Position numbers and translations under genes: made by a program. Shown one piece after another: positions 1-7,647 of a DNA stretch of 23,206 bases. The stretch covers positions 1 to 23,206 of the forward strand of contig CAYFVU010000054.1 of assembly GCA_964346645.1 (NCBI GenBank), written 5' to 3'. The notes below the pieces were generated by a model. The model saw only the letters and a list, made by a program, of their open reading frames with translations, ran no database searches and was not told the origin of the DNA. How positions within the stretch are numbered: position 1 is the stretch's first letter; each line of letters opens with the position of its first letter. The stretch is from CAYFVU01 sp964346645. GTDB taxonomy: Bacteria > Spirochaetota > Spirochaetia > DSM-16054 > Sediminispirochaetaceae.

Positions 1-1648
1 AGCCCTCCTTGCGGATGGCCACCTCTATCTTCTTGCCGACCGGAAACTCATCGCTGAAGCTGCCGCTCGCCACCGTCTCTCCGTTTACTATGATCTCGCT
101 GTCGGCAGGCTCGGCGCTGATGTTCACCTTCTCGGTCTTGCGGTCCAGATCTATCTTGTAGGTCTTGCCGCTGCCGAGTGCCACGTCGAGCTGCAGCTCG
201 CGTTCCTTGTAGCCTTCCTTGTGCACGGTAAATGCGACCTTCTCTCCGATTTCGAAGGACTCGGCGTAGCTTCCCTCCGCCACTTTCTCTCCGTTCTTGA
301 GTATTTCCGCGTCCTCGGGCACCGTCCGGATCTCGAAATTCTCGGTAACCGGCTTCTCCTTCTCTTTTTTTGCGAGCCGTAAGCGGTAGAGTTTGGCCGT
401 CTCCTCCTCCACCGTGATATCGAAGCTGTGGGGCTTGAACCCCTCCCTGGAGATCTCGAAGGAGAGCTCTGCACCGCCGTTGAAGACCCCGGAGAAGGAG
501 CCTCGTCCGCGATCCTTGCCGTTGAGACGAATTCTCGCATTCTTCGGTTCCACCCGTACGGCGACCTTGTGCAGGTCGAGTACCATGGGTCTCTCCGCGG
601 TCTCGGAGACCTCTCCGGCCTCTTCCTCGTCCGCCTCTGCCTCCTCAGGCTCGGTTTTCTGCACCGGTTCGAAGTTGAGGAGCTTCATGTCGTCGATCTC
701 TCGCAGCTCCTCGCTCTTCTCTTTGCTTATCTCCTTCGGGGCGACCCTCTTTTCGGCCACCTTCGTGCTGACTTCCTCGGCGAGCTTGCTGATCTCATCG
801 ATCTGCTCCTGCGAGGGGGCCTCCTCCTCGTTCTCTGCAATCTCTTCGACTGCCTTTGTCACCTTGGCGGATGTCTCGTCGGCCTCCTCCGCCACTTCGT
901 TGTCGATGTCGATCTCCTGATTGCTCGAGATCACCGAAGCGGTCTGTCCGATCTGTTCGATCGCCTTCTCGAGCTCTTCGTTCTTTCCCTTCACCTTGTC
1001 CTTCAGCTCGTCGGTATCAACCGACCCCGGTTGTACGGAGACCGAGCCCTCTTTAACCGCGACCTTGGTCTCGTTGTCCTTGGTGTTTTCTACGCTGAAT
1101 TGGGTCCCGCGCACGCCGCAGACGGCGGAAGGGGTCTGGACCTTGAAGCGCTCTCCTTTAGCGAGTTTCTCCACCCGGTTTAGCACCGCACCGGCCTGCA
1201 TCTTCATCTTCACGTTGCGCTCGCCCTCTTTGAGGGATACCTGAGAGAGGGTGAGGGTGGTCGCCTCCTTGACCTTTACCACGGCGCTCTCGCCGAACTG
1301 CAGCTCGCAGTACGCACCGTCGGCCACTCTTAGAGAATCTTCCTTCCTCAAAGACTGGCCTATTTCTATGGGGAGCCATCCGTCTTCGTCGGGGCTTCGG
1401 TAGTCTACGGTTCCAGAAGAGTAGGTGACGAAGGCTTCGTCGTAGGTGGGAGCCTCCACCGGCGAGAGATCTTCGGTTTCGGTCACCGTCTCTTCCGGAA
1501 TCTCCTGCTCCTGCGCCGGTTGATCGGCTGAAGGCGCGGGAGATGGTTGCTGTTCGGCCGCCTTTTCCTGCTTCGAGCAAGAGAAGGAGAGCAGGCTGAG
1601 ACTCGCAATGATGAGTATAGTGGTGGTGCTGAAAAATTTCCGTGACAT
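1..1648 (-). CDS. FecR-domain lipoprotein with PEGA repeats (C-terminus cut by window edge)
   Basis: Reading from the ATG at 1648 to the window edge gives 549 residues with no stop. Residues 1-23 are a signal peptide ending in LSFSC, so Cys24 is probably lipidated; the lipobox is of the relaxed type seen in spirochaetes. A linker rich in Glu, Pro and Gln follows. A FecR-like domain spans about 72-205 and contains the typical TPSAVCGVRGTQF segment near 171. An acidic, probably helical region (about 210-350) leads to three PEGA-type repeats near 358-415, 432-485 and 501-549, each with the pattern NGxxxxxGSF/Y...EG. FecR domains here are probably periplasmic ligand- or surface-binding modules, not iron regulators, because no sigma factor or TonB receptor is adjacent. 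A purine-rich ribosome-binding site (AGAGGGG) lies just upstream of the start. Further PEGA repeats may follow beyond the window. Exact function is unknown. Confidence 0.85.
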   Translation of the reverse strand, partial: MSRKFFSTTTILIIASLSLLSFSCSKQEKAAEQQPSPAPSADQPAQEQEIPEETVTETEDLSPVEAPTYDEAFVTYSSGTVDYRSPDEDGWLPIEIGQSLRKEDSLRVADGAYCELQFGESAVVKVKEATTLTLSQVSLKEGERNVKMKMQAGAVLNRVEKLAKGERFKVQTPSAVCGVRGTQFSVENTKDNETKVAVKEGSVSVQPGSVDTDELKDKVKGKNEELEKAIEQIGQTASVISSNQEIDIDNEVAEEADETSAKVTKAVEEIAENEEEAPSQEQIDEISKLAEEVSTKVAEKRVAPKEISKEKSEELREIDDMKLLNFEPVQKTEPEEAEADEEEAGEVSETAERPMVLDLHKVAVRVEPKNARIRLNGKDRGRGSFSGVFNGGAELSFEISREGFKPHSFDITVEEETAKLYRLRLAKKEKEKPVTENFEIRTVPEDAEILKNGEKVAEGSYAESFEIGEKVAFTVHKEGYKERELQLDVALGSGKTYKIDLDRKTEKVNISAEPADSEIIVNGETVASGSFSDEFPVGKKIEVAIRKEG

Positions 1649-1679
1649 ACGCCCCTCTGATTGTGGTTCTCTATCCTAA

Positions 1680-1685
1680 AGTATA
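1680..1685 (-). promoter_or_regulatory. Possible -10 element for the FecR/PEGA lipoprotein gene
   Basis: Minus-strand TATACT lies 31 bases upstream of the lipoprotein ATG. No good -35 sits at 16-18 bases; the nearby perfect TTGACA (1727-1722) is 36 bases away and too far to pair with it. This is therefore a weak call. Confidence 0.3.
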
Positions 1686-1739
1686 GCCCATGCGCAGCCT
1701 TTTTTCGAGTAATTTTTTTTCTGTCAAGCAATTCTCGCA

Positions 1740-1781
1740 CATGAAGACTCGTGCATGAAGACTCGCCCATGAAAACAAGAG
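1740..1781. repeat. 14-bp tandem repeat, about three units, upstream of the chemoreceptor promoter
   Basis: Units start at 1740, 1754 and 1768. The first two share the 12-base core CATGAAGACTCG exactly, and the third matches 10 of 14 positions. The array ends 9 bases before the chemoreceptor -35 element, a position typical of activator binding sites. A binding role is inference. Confidence 0.65.
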
Positions 1782-1790
1782 GAGCTTCCC

Positions 1791-1819
1791 TTGAACTAAG
1801 AAGCAAATCGGATTATTAT
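1791..1819 (+). promoter_or_regulatory. Sigma-70-type promoter of the chemoreceptor gene
   Basis: TTGAAC (1791-1796), a 17-base spacer and TATTAT (1814-1819). The predicted transcript starts near 1826, just ahead of GGAG (1837-1840) and the ATG at 1848. I did not find a flagellar sigma-28 motif in this orientation. Confidence 0.65.
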
Positions 1820-1847
1820 CGGCGAGAATACTACACGGAGAAAAGCA

Positions 1848-3719
1848 ATGAAACTCAGAACGAAGATTCTAGTTCTCGTAACCATATTGGTGGTGCTCCT
1901 GGTCGGAGTGTCTACCTTCGGCATGATGAGCATCAGGCGGGTCGGAAAGAGCGTAGACCGCATGACGGAGGGGGGAATTCCCGTTCTCGTATCGGTCTCT
2001 CGCATCAACGAACTGAGCAGGCAGCAGTCGGTACTCCTCAATCGCCTAGTCGTGTTGCAGATGCGGCAGAAGAAACAGGAGAAACAGGAGGTCATGCAGT
2101 CGATAGGAGAGATCGACACGCAGATACGGGATCTCTTCTCGCAGACCGAGGAGCGGATCGAGCAGATGGGCGTCTCCTCGGAACTGTTCGCGGATGTACA
2201 GAAGGTGAAGAAGGAGTACAATTCGATAATGGGAATGATCGAATCGGTGCTCGATATCGTGCGGGAGGAGAGCGGTGACGTGATATTCACCTCTGCCGTC
2301 GAAGTGGTGGAAGAGCGGCAGGTGACCTTCCTCGAAGAGATCGACGAGATCCGCATGCAGATAGAGGAGCTCACCGACGAAACCTCTGCGCGGATGCAGA
2401 ATATCAAGGATAATGCCCTCGCCATTTTTACCATACTCCCCATCGTCGCCTTCATCGTGGGCCTCGTAATGCTCGTCTATATCTTTTTAACGCTCGCTCG
2501 TCGGCTCGGGGCCGATCTGGGCTACGTGACGGATTTTGCCGGACGTGTTGCCGCAGGGGACCTCCGAGTGAGGAAGGACGAGGAGTACAATGCCGATAAG
2601 GCCCGTGGTCTGCTTGCCGCTATGTACACGATGCGGGAGGGATTGTCGAGTATCGTCGAGGAGGTGCAGAGACGGATGGAGGAGACCCGGGAGGAGACTC
2701 GCGGTCTCTCCTCGATGAGCACCGAGACCGCCTCGGCGGTGGACGAGATATCGGCAACCATTACCTCTCTCGGCAACAGGATGTCCGAGCTCTCCCGGAG
2801 TGTGGAGGGGAACTCCTCCTCCGTCGATCAGATCAAGCGGAGCATCGACGGGCTGAACGAGCAGGCGGACAGCCAGTCCTCGGCGGTTACCGAGACCTCC
2901 GCCTCCATGGATGAGATGAGCGCCTCGCTGCAGAACATTTCCAAGACGGCGCAGAGCAAGAAGGATGCCTCGGACAGCCTCGTAGACTCGGTACAGAAGG
3001 GGCGGGAGAACGTCGACAAGACGATCGCGCAGGTCGAGGAGTTGAGCCGTCATGCGACGGAGATCGAGGAGGTGGTGGAGATCATCAACTCTATATCCTC
3101 TCAGACCAACCTCCTCTCGATGAATGCGGCCATCGAGGCCGCCCACGCCGGCGAGGCGGGCAAGGGTTTTGCCGTGGTTGCGGAGGAAATACGCAAGCTC
3201 GCAGAGAGCACCACGCAGAACTCCAAGAGGATCGGCGAGAACCTCAAAGAGAATTCGCAGATCATCGAGCGGCTGCAGGCCTCCTTTGATGAGACCCGGC
3301 GGTTCTATGCCAACGTCGAAGAGCATGCCGGCGAGACGAGTACCGCTTTCAGCGAGATCCTCAACACCCTGCAGGAGCTCTCCACCGGCTCGGGCGAGAT
3401 ACAGAACGCGATACAGACCCTCTCGGATACCAGCAACGCCGTACAGCAGTGGGCGGAGGAGATACAGCAGGCGATAGGATCGATAAAAGAGTCGACCGAT
3501 TCGGAACAGAAGATCTCGCAGCAGGTGCTCTCGGCGATGGACGAGATGAAGTACGGCGCCCAAGAGATAAGCGAGGCGATAAACGGTCTCAACTCATCGA
3601 TCAATGCGATTACCGAATCGATGAACGGCATCGCCGAGCAGATCTCGACCTTCAAGATCCGTGACGAAGAACACGAGGAGGAGCCCGGCCAAGAGGCGAA
3701 GGAGAAGGCGGATGAGTGA
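1848..3719 (+). CDS. Methyl-accepting chemotaxis protein
   Basis: A 623-residue inner-membrane chemoreceptor. Helix TM1 spans about residues 7-29, a helical periplasmic sensor of four-helix-bundle type about 30-188, and TM2 about 190-216. A HAMP linker follows (about 217-270), then a long coiled-coil signalling domain. The conserved hairpin tip is at about 418-453 (SQTNLLSMNAAIEAAHAGE, then GKGFAVVAEEIRKLAE); by family knowledge it docks CheW and CheA. The C-terminus is acidic and Lys-rich with no NWETF-type pentapeptide, so CheR/CheB tethering through that peptide is not expected. The start is set by GGAG seven bases upstream. The gene overlaps the downstream phosphatase gene by eight bases. 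The ligand cannot be read from the sequence. Confidence 0.95.
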   Translation: MKLRTKILVLVTILVVLLVGVSTFGMMSIRRVGKSVDRMTEGGIPVLVSVSRINELSRQQSVLLNRLVVLQMRQKKQEKQEVMQSIGEIDTQIRDLFSQTEERIEQMGVSSELFADVQKVKKEYNSIMGMIESVLDIVREESGDVIFTSAVEVVEERQVTFLEEIDEIRMQIEELTDETSARMQNIKDNALAIFTILPIVAFIVGLVMLVYIFLTLARRLGADLGYVTDFAGRVAAGDLRVRKDEEYNADKARGLLAAMYTMREGLSSIVEEVQRRMEETREETRGLSSMSTETASAVDEISATITSLGNRMSELSRSVEGNSSSVDQIKRSIDGLNEQADSQSSAVTETSASMDEMSASLQNISKTAQSKKDASDSLVDSVQKGRENVDKTIAQVEELSRHATEIEEVVEIINSISSQTNLLSMNAAIEAAHAGEAGKGFAVVAEEIRKLAESTTQNSKRIGENLKENSQIIERLQASFDETRRFYANVEEHAGETSTAFSEILNTLQELSTGSGEIQNAIQTLSDTSNAVQQWAEEIQQAIGSIKESTDSEQKISQQVLSAMDEMKYGAQEISEAINGLNSSINAITESMNGIAEQISTFKIRDEEHEEEPGQEAKEKADE

Positions 3720-4572
3720 TCCTTCCGGCAGGCACTCCTCTGCCGATAACATGAGCTCTCCGGACGGCGATATGCGTCCGCTCGCGGAGCTCGACTCGCA
3801 GGCGCTCGCAGGGGTCGAATTCCTGCTCACCGACATAGACGACACCCTCACGGAGGAGGGCAAGCTGCTTCCCGAAGCCTACGACGCCCTCTGGCGTCTT
3901 GCACGGTCGGGATTGAAGGTGATGCCGGTCACCGGTCGCCCGGCCGGATGGTGCGACATGATCATTCGTCAGTGGCCGGTCGATGCAGTGGTGGGGGAGA
4001 ACGGCGCTTTCGTCTATTACGTCGATGAGGGTTCCGAAGCAGGTCCCTACAAGAGCTTCGTCCATCCTTCGGTGGCGACGGGCGACATCGCCTCTCGCCT
4101 CGAACGGGTCGAGGCAGAAGTTCTTCGGCGGGTGCCGGGGGTGCGGCGGGCGAAGGACCAGCCCTTCCGCATCTTCGACCTGGCGATAGACTTCAACGAG
4201 GATCTCCCGAAGCTCGGCCTATATACCGCCGAGGAGGTGGCGAAGGTCTGCCGCGAGATGGGGGCGGAGGCGAAGATAAGCTCCATCCACGTAAACACCT
4301 GGTTCGGCGATTACGACAAGCTCGACTCCACCCTCCGATTCCTGAAGGAGTGGAAGGGAGCAGACCGCGAGGAGGCGAAGCGAAAGGTGCTCTTTTGTGG
4401 CGATTCCCCCAACGACGAGCCTATGTTCTCATTCTTTTCCCTCTCCTGCGGTGTAGCGAACATCCGGCAGTACAGACATCTGTTGCAGCATCGTCCCGCC
4501 TATGTGACCGAGCAGCCTTACGGGTACGGTTTTGCCGAGCTCGCCGAGCGGCTGTTGAAGATGGGCACATAG
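3712..4572 (+). CDS. HAD-superfamily type IIB phosphatase
   Basis: A 286-residue cytoplasmic phosphatase of the Cof / sucrose-phosphatase / mannosyl-phosphoglycerate-phosphatase group. Motif I is DIDDT, with nucleophile Asp41 and acid/base Asp43. Motif II is VTGRP with Thr74. Lys203 is the likely motif III residue. Motif IV is GDSPND with Asp231 and Asp235. The cap inserted between motifs II and III fits type IIB, whose usual substrates are sugar phosphates. I chose the ATG at 3712, preceded by AGGAG (3700-3704); the same frame is open further upstream but only inside the chemoreceptor gene. The eight-base overlap with the chemoreceptor stop suggests translational coupling. The substrate is unknown, and nothing nearby ties it to a sugar pathway. 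Confidence 0.88.
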   Translation: MSDPSGRHSSADNMSSPDGDMRPLAELDSQALAGVEFLLTDIDDTLTEEGKLLPEAYDALWRLARSGLKVMPVTGRPAGWCDMIIRQWPVDAVVGENGAFVYYVDEGSEAGPYKSFVHPSVATGDIASRLERVEAEVLRRVPGVRRAKDQPFRIFDLAIDFNEDLPKLGLYTAEEVAKVCREMGAEAKISSIHVNTWFGDYDKLDSTLRFLKEWKGADREEAKRKVLFCGDSPNDEPMFSFFSLSCGVANIRQYRHLLQHRPAYVTEQPYGYGFAELAERLLKMGT

Positions 4573-4657
4573 GCGCCCCTTCTCGTTTTCCCGCATTTCC
4601 CTTCTCACCTTTACTTTGTAGCCCGCGTCTTTTAGGCTTGAACCAGGAGGTGCGAAG

Positions 4658-6430
4658 GTGGTATACACGAAACGAATTATCCTGGCAGGCAGAGAATATC
4701 TGCACTCACTCGGACGCGAGTTCCTCCAGCCGGTAAATTACCTCATCGCGATCGGTATAGGCCTGCTTATCCACGTGCTGCAGGGTCAGAGCCCCTTGAC
4801 CTCCGTAGTGCCCTATATCGTCCCCCTCTTTGTGCAGGCCTTCTCCAAATCCTACGTGAAGTTCTCGAGCCGTCATCAGGATCTCCTCCTCTCCCTTCCG
4901 GGGCGCAGGGTCGATCCCGCCTTCCTCATGGACTGTGACGGCAACATAGAGCTCGCCGCGGGGAATACACGGGATAAGTTTCGCCATCACGAAATCTCCC
5001 GCCTCTCCGAGCTCCTCAGGGATGAGGATGTGAAGCGGATCATCGGCTGCACGAAGACGAATGAGGAGGAGTGCGGTCCGTACGAGTCCTACTCCCCCCT
5101 GTTCGGGAGGTGGTATCGGATAAAGACGGGGAGGAGTCCCGATCGGAAGATGGTCCTCGTCTGGTTCGAGGATATCACCACGCGCAAGGATCTCGACGAG
5201 AAGCTCTCGAAGATACGCGACTTCAGCGACGAGATGATCAGCAACCTAGGCGATCTGGTCGTGGAGGATACGAGCTACAGGAAGCTCGCCGAGCTCATGC
5301 TGGAGATCGGCTACGAGGGGGTCTTTATCGCCGAGGTCGGCGGAGAGAGACTGACCGGTCGGGTCTACAAGAGTGCCGCTGAAGGCGGAGAGACCGTTGT
5401 ATCCGATACCATAGAGATCGACAGTGAATCGAAGGCGCCGATATGGCTCTCGCGCCGGGAGGGGCGCCTCTCCTACGACGAGGTCGGGGGAAACGGCGAT
5501 GTCGGAAGGTATCGCGACATCGAGGAGTTTCAGAAAGCCTATCCCTTCGACGAGCACGTGGTACGCTTTCTCGGTATGCCCATACACAGCTTCATAAACT
5601 ACCACGAGGGGGATGTATCGATCATCGCCTTCAACCTGAACCGGCGGGTAGATTCCGGTGACCTGCTGGCCATGGAGGTCCTGATTAACAGCGCGCGTTC
5701 GATCAGCTCGCTCCTCTCACTCGCTTCGGAGAACGAGCAGAAGTTTCTCCAATCGGTGACGGGGCTCTGTGCCGCCGCCGAGTACAGCGACGAGATCACC
5801 GGCCTCCACATTCTCCGGGTAAACGAGTACTCCAAGCTGCTCGCCGAGAAGATCGGCATGGCCAAGCGCGGGCAGTTCCACATAGGCCAAGTGGCGGCGA
5901 TGCACGACATAGGGAAGGTGGCGATACCCCACCTGATAAAGCTCGACCGCGCCTTTACCCCGGAGGAGCGGAAGGAGATGGAGATGCACACCGTCTACGG
6001 GGCGCAGATAATCGAGAAGATGATGACCTGCTGCGCAACCACCGAACCGAGGCTGGCGATGGCCTACGAGATCGCGCTGAACCACCACCAGATGTGGAAC
6101 GGCAACGGTTATCCGCCGATCATCAACGCCGAAGGGAGGCGCTGCAGCCTGACGAGCAAGCACCGGGCCGAATACGACAACTTGCGGCCGGCGAAGGGGA
6201 GTGAGATTCCGCTGACCGCCCGGATCGTCGCCCTCGCCGACACCTACGACGCACTGCGCTCGGCCAGGCAGTACAAACCGGCGAAGAGCCACGAGGAGAC
6301 TGCTGCGCTGATACAAAAGGACGACCGGAGCGGTCTTGCCGGCGAGGAGCGCTTCGGCCCGGATATTATGGAGCTCTTCTCGGCGCATCACGAAAAGTTT
6401 GCCGAGATCTACGAGGCGATGCAGGAATAG
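4658..6430 (+). CDS. Membrane PAS / HD-GYP signalling protein (putative c-di-GMP phosphodiesterase)
   Basis: A 590-residue protein starting with GTG, set by AGGAGG (4645-4650) seven bases upstream. Two hydrophobic helices lie at about residues 22-42 and 48-65. A PAS-like domain follows (about 85-172, ending VWFEDITTRKDL), then a region of GAF-like size (about 190-355) and a C-terminal HD-GYP domain (about 370-590). Metal-site residues visible are His416-Asp417 with Lys420 (HDIGK), and His476-His477. The signature loop reads HHQMWNGNGYP, where many active members have HHExxDGxGYP. The segment after GYP is about 30 residues long before IPLTARIVALAD, longer than usual. HD-GYP enzymes degrade cyclic di-GMP to pGpG or GMP; the variant loop makes activity likely but not certain. 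The next gene starts 25 bases downstream. Confidence 0.88.
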   Translation: MVYTKRIILAGREYLHSLGREFLQPVNYLIAIGIGLLIHVLQGQSPLTSVVPYIVPLFVQAFSKSYVKFSSRHQDLLLSLPGRRVDPAFLMDCDGNIELAAGNTRDKFRHHEISRLSELLRDEDVKRIIGCTKTNEEECGPYESYSPLFGRWYRIKTGRSPDRKMVLVWFEDITTRKDLDEKLSKIRDFSDEMISNLGDLVVEDTSYRKLAELMLEIGYEGVFIAEVGGERLTGRVYKSAAEGGETVVSDTIEIDSESKAPIWLSRREGRLSYDEVGGNGDVGRYRDIEEFQKAYPFDEHVVRFLGMPIHSFINYHEGDVSIIAFNLNRRVDSGDLLAMEVLINSARSISSLLSLASENEQKFLQSVTGLCAAAEYSDEITGLHILRVNEYSKLLAEKIGMAKRGQFHIGQVAAMHDIGKVAIPHLIKLDRAFTPEERKEMEMHTVYGAQIIEKMMTCCATTEPRLAMAYEIALNHHQMWNGNGYPPIINAEGRRCSLTSKHRAEYDNLRPAKGSEIPLTARIVALADTYDALRSARQYKPAKSHEETAALIQKDDRSGLAGEERFGPDIMELFSAHHEKFAEIYEAMQE

Positions 6431-6455
6431 ATACTAAAATCGAGAGGAGTACGGC

Positions 6456-7466
6456 ATGGAACGCAGAAAAGCGATGGTCTACGGATCCTTCATAGGAGAC
6501 TCCCTGGCACTGGGAGTGCACTGGATATACAACGTAAAGGCGATAGAGAAGAGGGTGGGGCGCATAGACGATCTGATCGCGCCGGTGGTGCAGACCTTTC
6601 ATCCGGGCAAGGCAGCGGGGCAGCTCACCCACTACGGGGATCAGATGCTGCTCCTGCTCCGAGTTTGCGCGGAGGGCTGTGGTGTGGCCCCCGGCTCGCC
6701 CCCACGTTCGGCCCCCCACTCGCCCCCCGGCGAAGATTCTTCGGGAGGCGGACGGAGCCCCGTTTTTGACCAGGGCGCCTTCCTGCGAAGCTGGGTCGAG
6801 TTCATGGAGAGCTACGAGGGCTACATGGACAAGGCCTCCAAGGCCACCCTCGCGAACTATCGCGAGCAGCTCGCCTCGGCGGGGAGAGAGCCTGACGGAG
6901 ACGGGGCCGCCTCGTCGAGTGACGATCTCGCCGGTGCCGGACGAATCGCACCGCTGCTCTACTTCATGAGCGACCGGGAAGGGCGGGGCCGCAGGGACGA
7001 GGCCGTCGCCGCGGCGAAGGCGCAGGCCGCGGTGACCCACAACAGCCCCTCGGTCCTGGAGGCTGCCGCCTTCTTTACCGACTTGACGCTCGGGGCTCTC
7101 GAAGGCGCCTCTCCCGTCGAGAGAGCCCGAAAACTCATCGAATCTGAGTATCGCGGCGGTGCGATAGACGGGCTCGTACGAAAGGGACTCGAGAGCGCCG
7201 GAAAGGAAAGTACCGGTGCAATAGCCGAGTTCGGACAGGCCTGTTCGGTGGAGATGGGGGTACCCTCCGTCATGCACCTGATCGCCGCCTACGAGGATGA
7301 TCTGAAGGAGGCGCTTGTCGCCAGCTGCATGGCCGGTGGTGACTCCGCGGCGAGAAATCACGCCGTGGGAATGATCCTCGGCGCATACCGCGGGGCGGAC
7401 GGCCTCCCGGATAAATGGTTCGATGTGCTCGAGGCGAGGGAGGAGATCGAGCGTCTGTTACAGTAA
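6456..7466 (+). CDS. ADP-ribosylglycohydrolase-family protein, divergent metal site
   Basis: A 336-residue protein of the DraG / ARH / J1-crystallin superfamily, which removes ADP-ribose from proteins or small molecules using two Mg ions. The family's N-terminal GSFIGDSLALG (Asp15) and a C-terminal GGD-S segment followed by GMILGAYRG (Asp296) are present. Two metal motifs are altered: the TDDT position reads THYGDQ (58-63), and the GGDTDT position reads GGDSAA (294-299). A Pro/Ser/Gly-rich stretch (about 77-102) and another low-complexity stretch (about 140-155) look like surface insertions. The start is the ATG after GAGGAG (6441-6446). It probably belongs to the operon with the HD-GYP gene. 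No ADP-ribosyltransferase partner is visible, and catalysis may differ from DraG. Confidence 0.8.
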   Translation: MERRKAMVYGSFIGDSLALGVHWIYNVKAIEKRVGRIDDLIAPVVQTFHPGKAAGQLTHYGDQMLLLLRVCAEGCGVAPGSPPRSAPHSPPGEDSSGGGRSPVFDQGAFLRSWVEFMESYEGYMDKASKATLANYREQLASAGREPDGDGAASSSDDLAGAGRIAPLLYFMSDREGRGRRDEAVAAAKAQAAVTHNSPSVLEAAAFFTDLTLGALEGASPVERARKLIESEYRGGAIDGLVRKGLESAGKESTGAIAEFGQACSVEMGVPSVMHLIAAYEDDLKEALVASCMAGGDSAARNHAVGMILGAYRGADGLPDKWFDVLEAREEIERLLQ

Positions 7467-7495
7467 GCAGAGATCATCTTTCGTCATTTATTCAT

Positions 7496-7520
7496 AAAAA
7501 AACCGCCTCGAGGGAGGCGG
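7496..7520 (-). terminator. Rho-independent terminator of tRNA-Asp
   Basis: On the minus strand a 7-bp stem (CCGCCTC / GAGGCGG, four-base loop) is followed by seven Ts. It lies 10 bases beyond the tRNA 3' end. There is no T-run in the plus direction, so it does not obviously serve the convergent glycohydrolase gene. Confidence 0.88.
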
Positions 7521-7530
7521 CTTCGGGTGT

Positions 7531-7607
7531 TGGCGGGAGTGACGGGGATTGAACCCGCGATCTCCGGCTTGACAGGCCGGCGCGATAACCATCTTCGCTA
7601 CACCCCC
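7531..7607 (-). tRNA. tRNA-Asp (anticodon GUC), CCA encoded
   Basis: A 77-nt cloverleaf. The 7-bp acceptor stem is GGGGGTG / CACTCCC with one G-U pair. The anticodon stem CCGGC / GCCGG encloses loop CTGTCAA with anticodon GTC, and the T arm carries TTCAATC. The discriminator base is G73 and the gene itself ends in CCA. It is flanked by its own promoter and terminator. Confidence 0.96.
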
Positions 7608-7618
7608 GTGCGGTGTAG

Positions 7619-7647
7619 AAGATGCACAATTTTCGACTTTTTGTCAA
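7619..7647 (-). promoter_or_regulatory. Promoter of tRNA-Asp overlapping the methyltransferase stop codon
   Basis: Perfect TTGACA (7647-7642), 17-base spacer and CATCTT (7624-7619), ending 11 bases before the mature tRNA 5' end. The TGA stop of the upstream methyltransferase gene (7646-7644) lies inside the -35 hexamer. Confidence 0.6.

Noticed and set aside
428..1183. Plus-strand open frames of 175 and 251 residues at the left edge
   Set aside because: They oppose the FecR/PEGA lipoprotein, whose minus-strand frame is open to the window edge and shows a signal peptide and repeated domains.
1722..1727. Perfect minus-strand TTGACA upstream of the FecR/PEGA gene
   Set aside because: It is 36 bases from the only good -10 (TATACT), and no TATAAT-like hexamer lies at 16-18 bases, so it was not paired into a promoter.
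2487..3563. 358-residue minus-strand open frame inside the chemoreceptor gene
   Set aside because: Shadow of the chemoreceptor signalling domain. No ribosome-binding site or known fold.
7496..7520. Hairpin considered as a terminator for the plus-strand glycohydrolase gene
   Set aside because: The T-run occurs only on the minus strand, so the hairpin fits tRNA-Asp and not the plus-strand gene.
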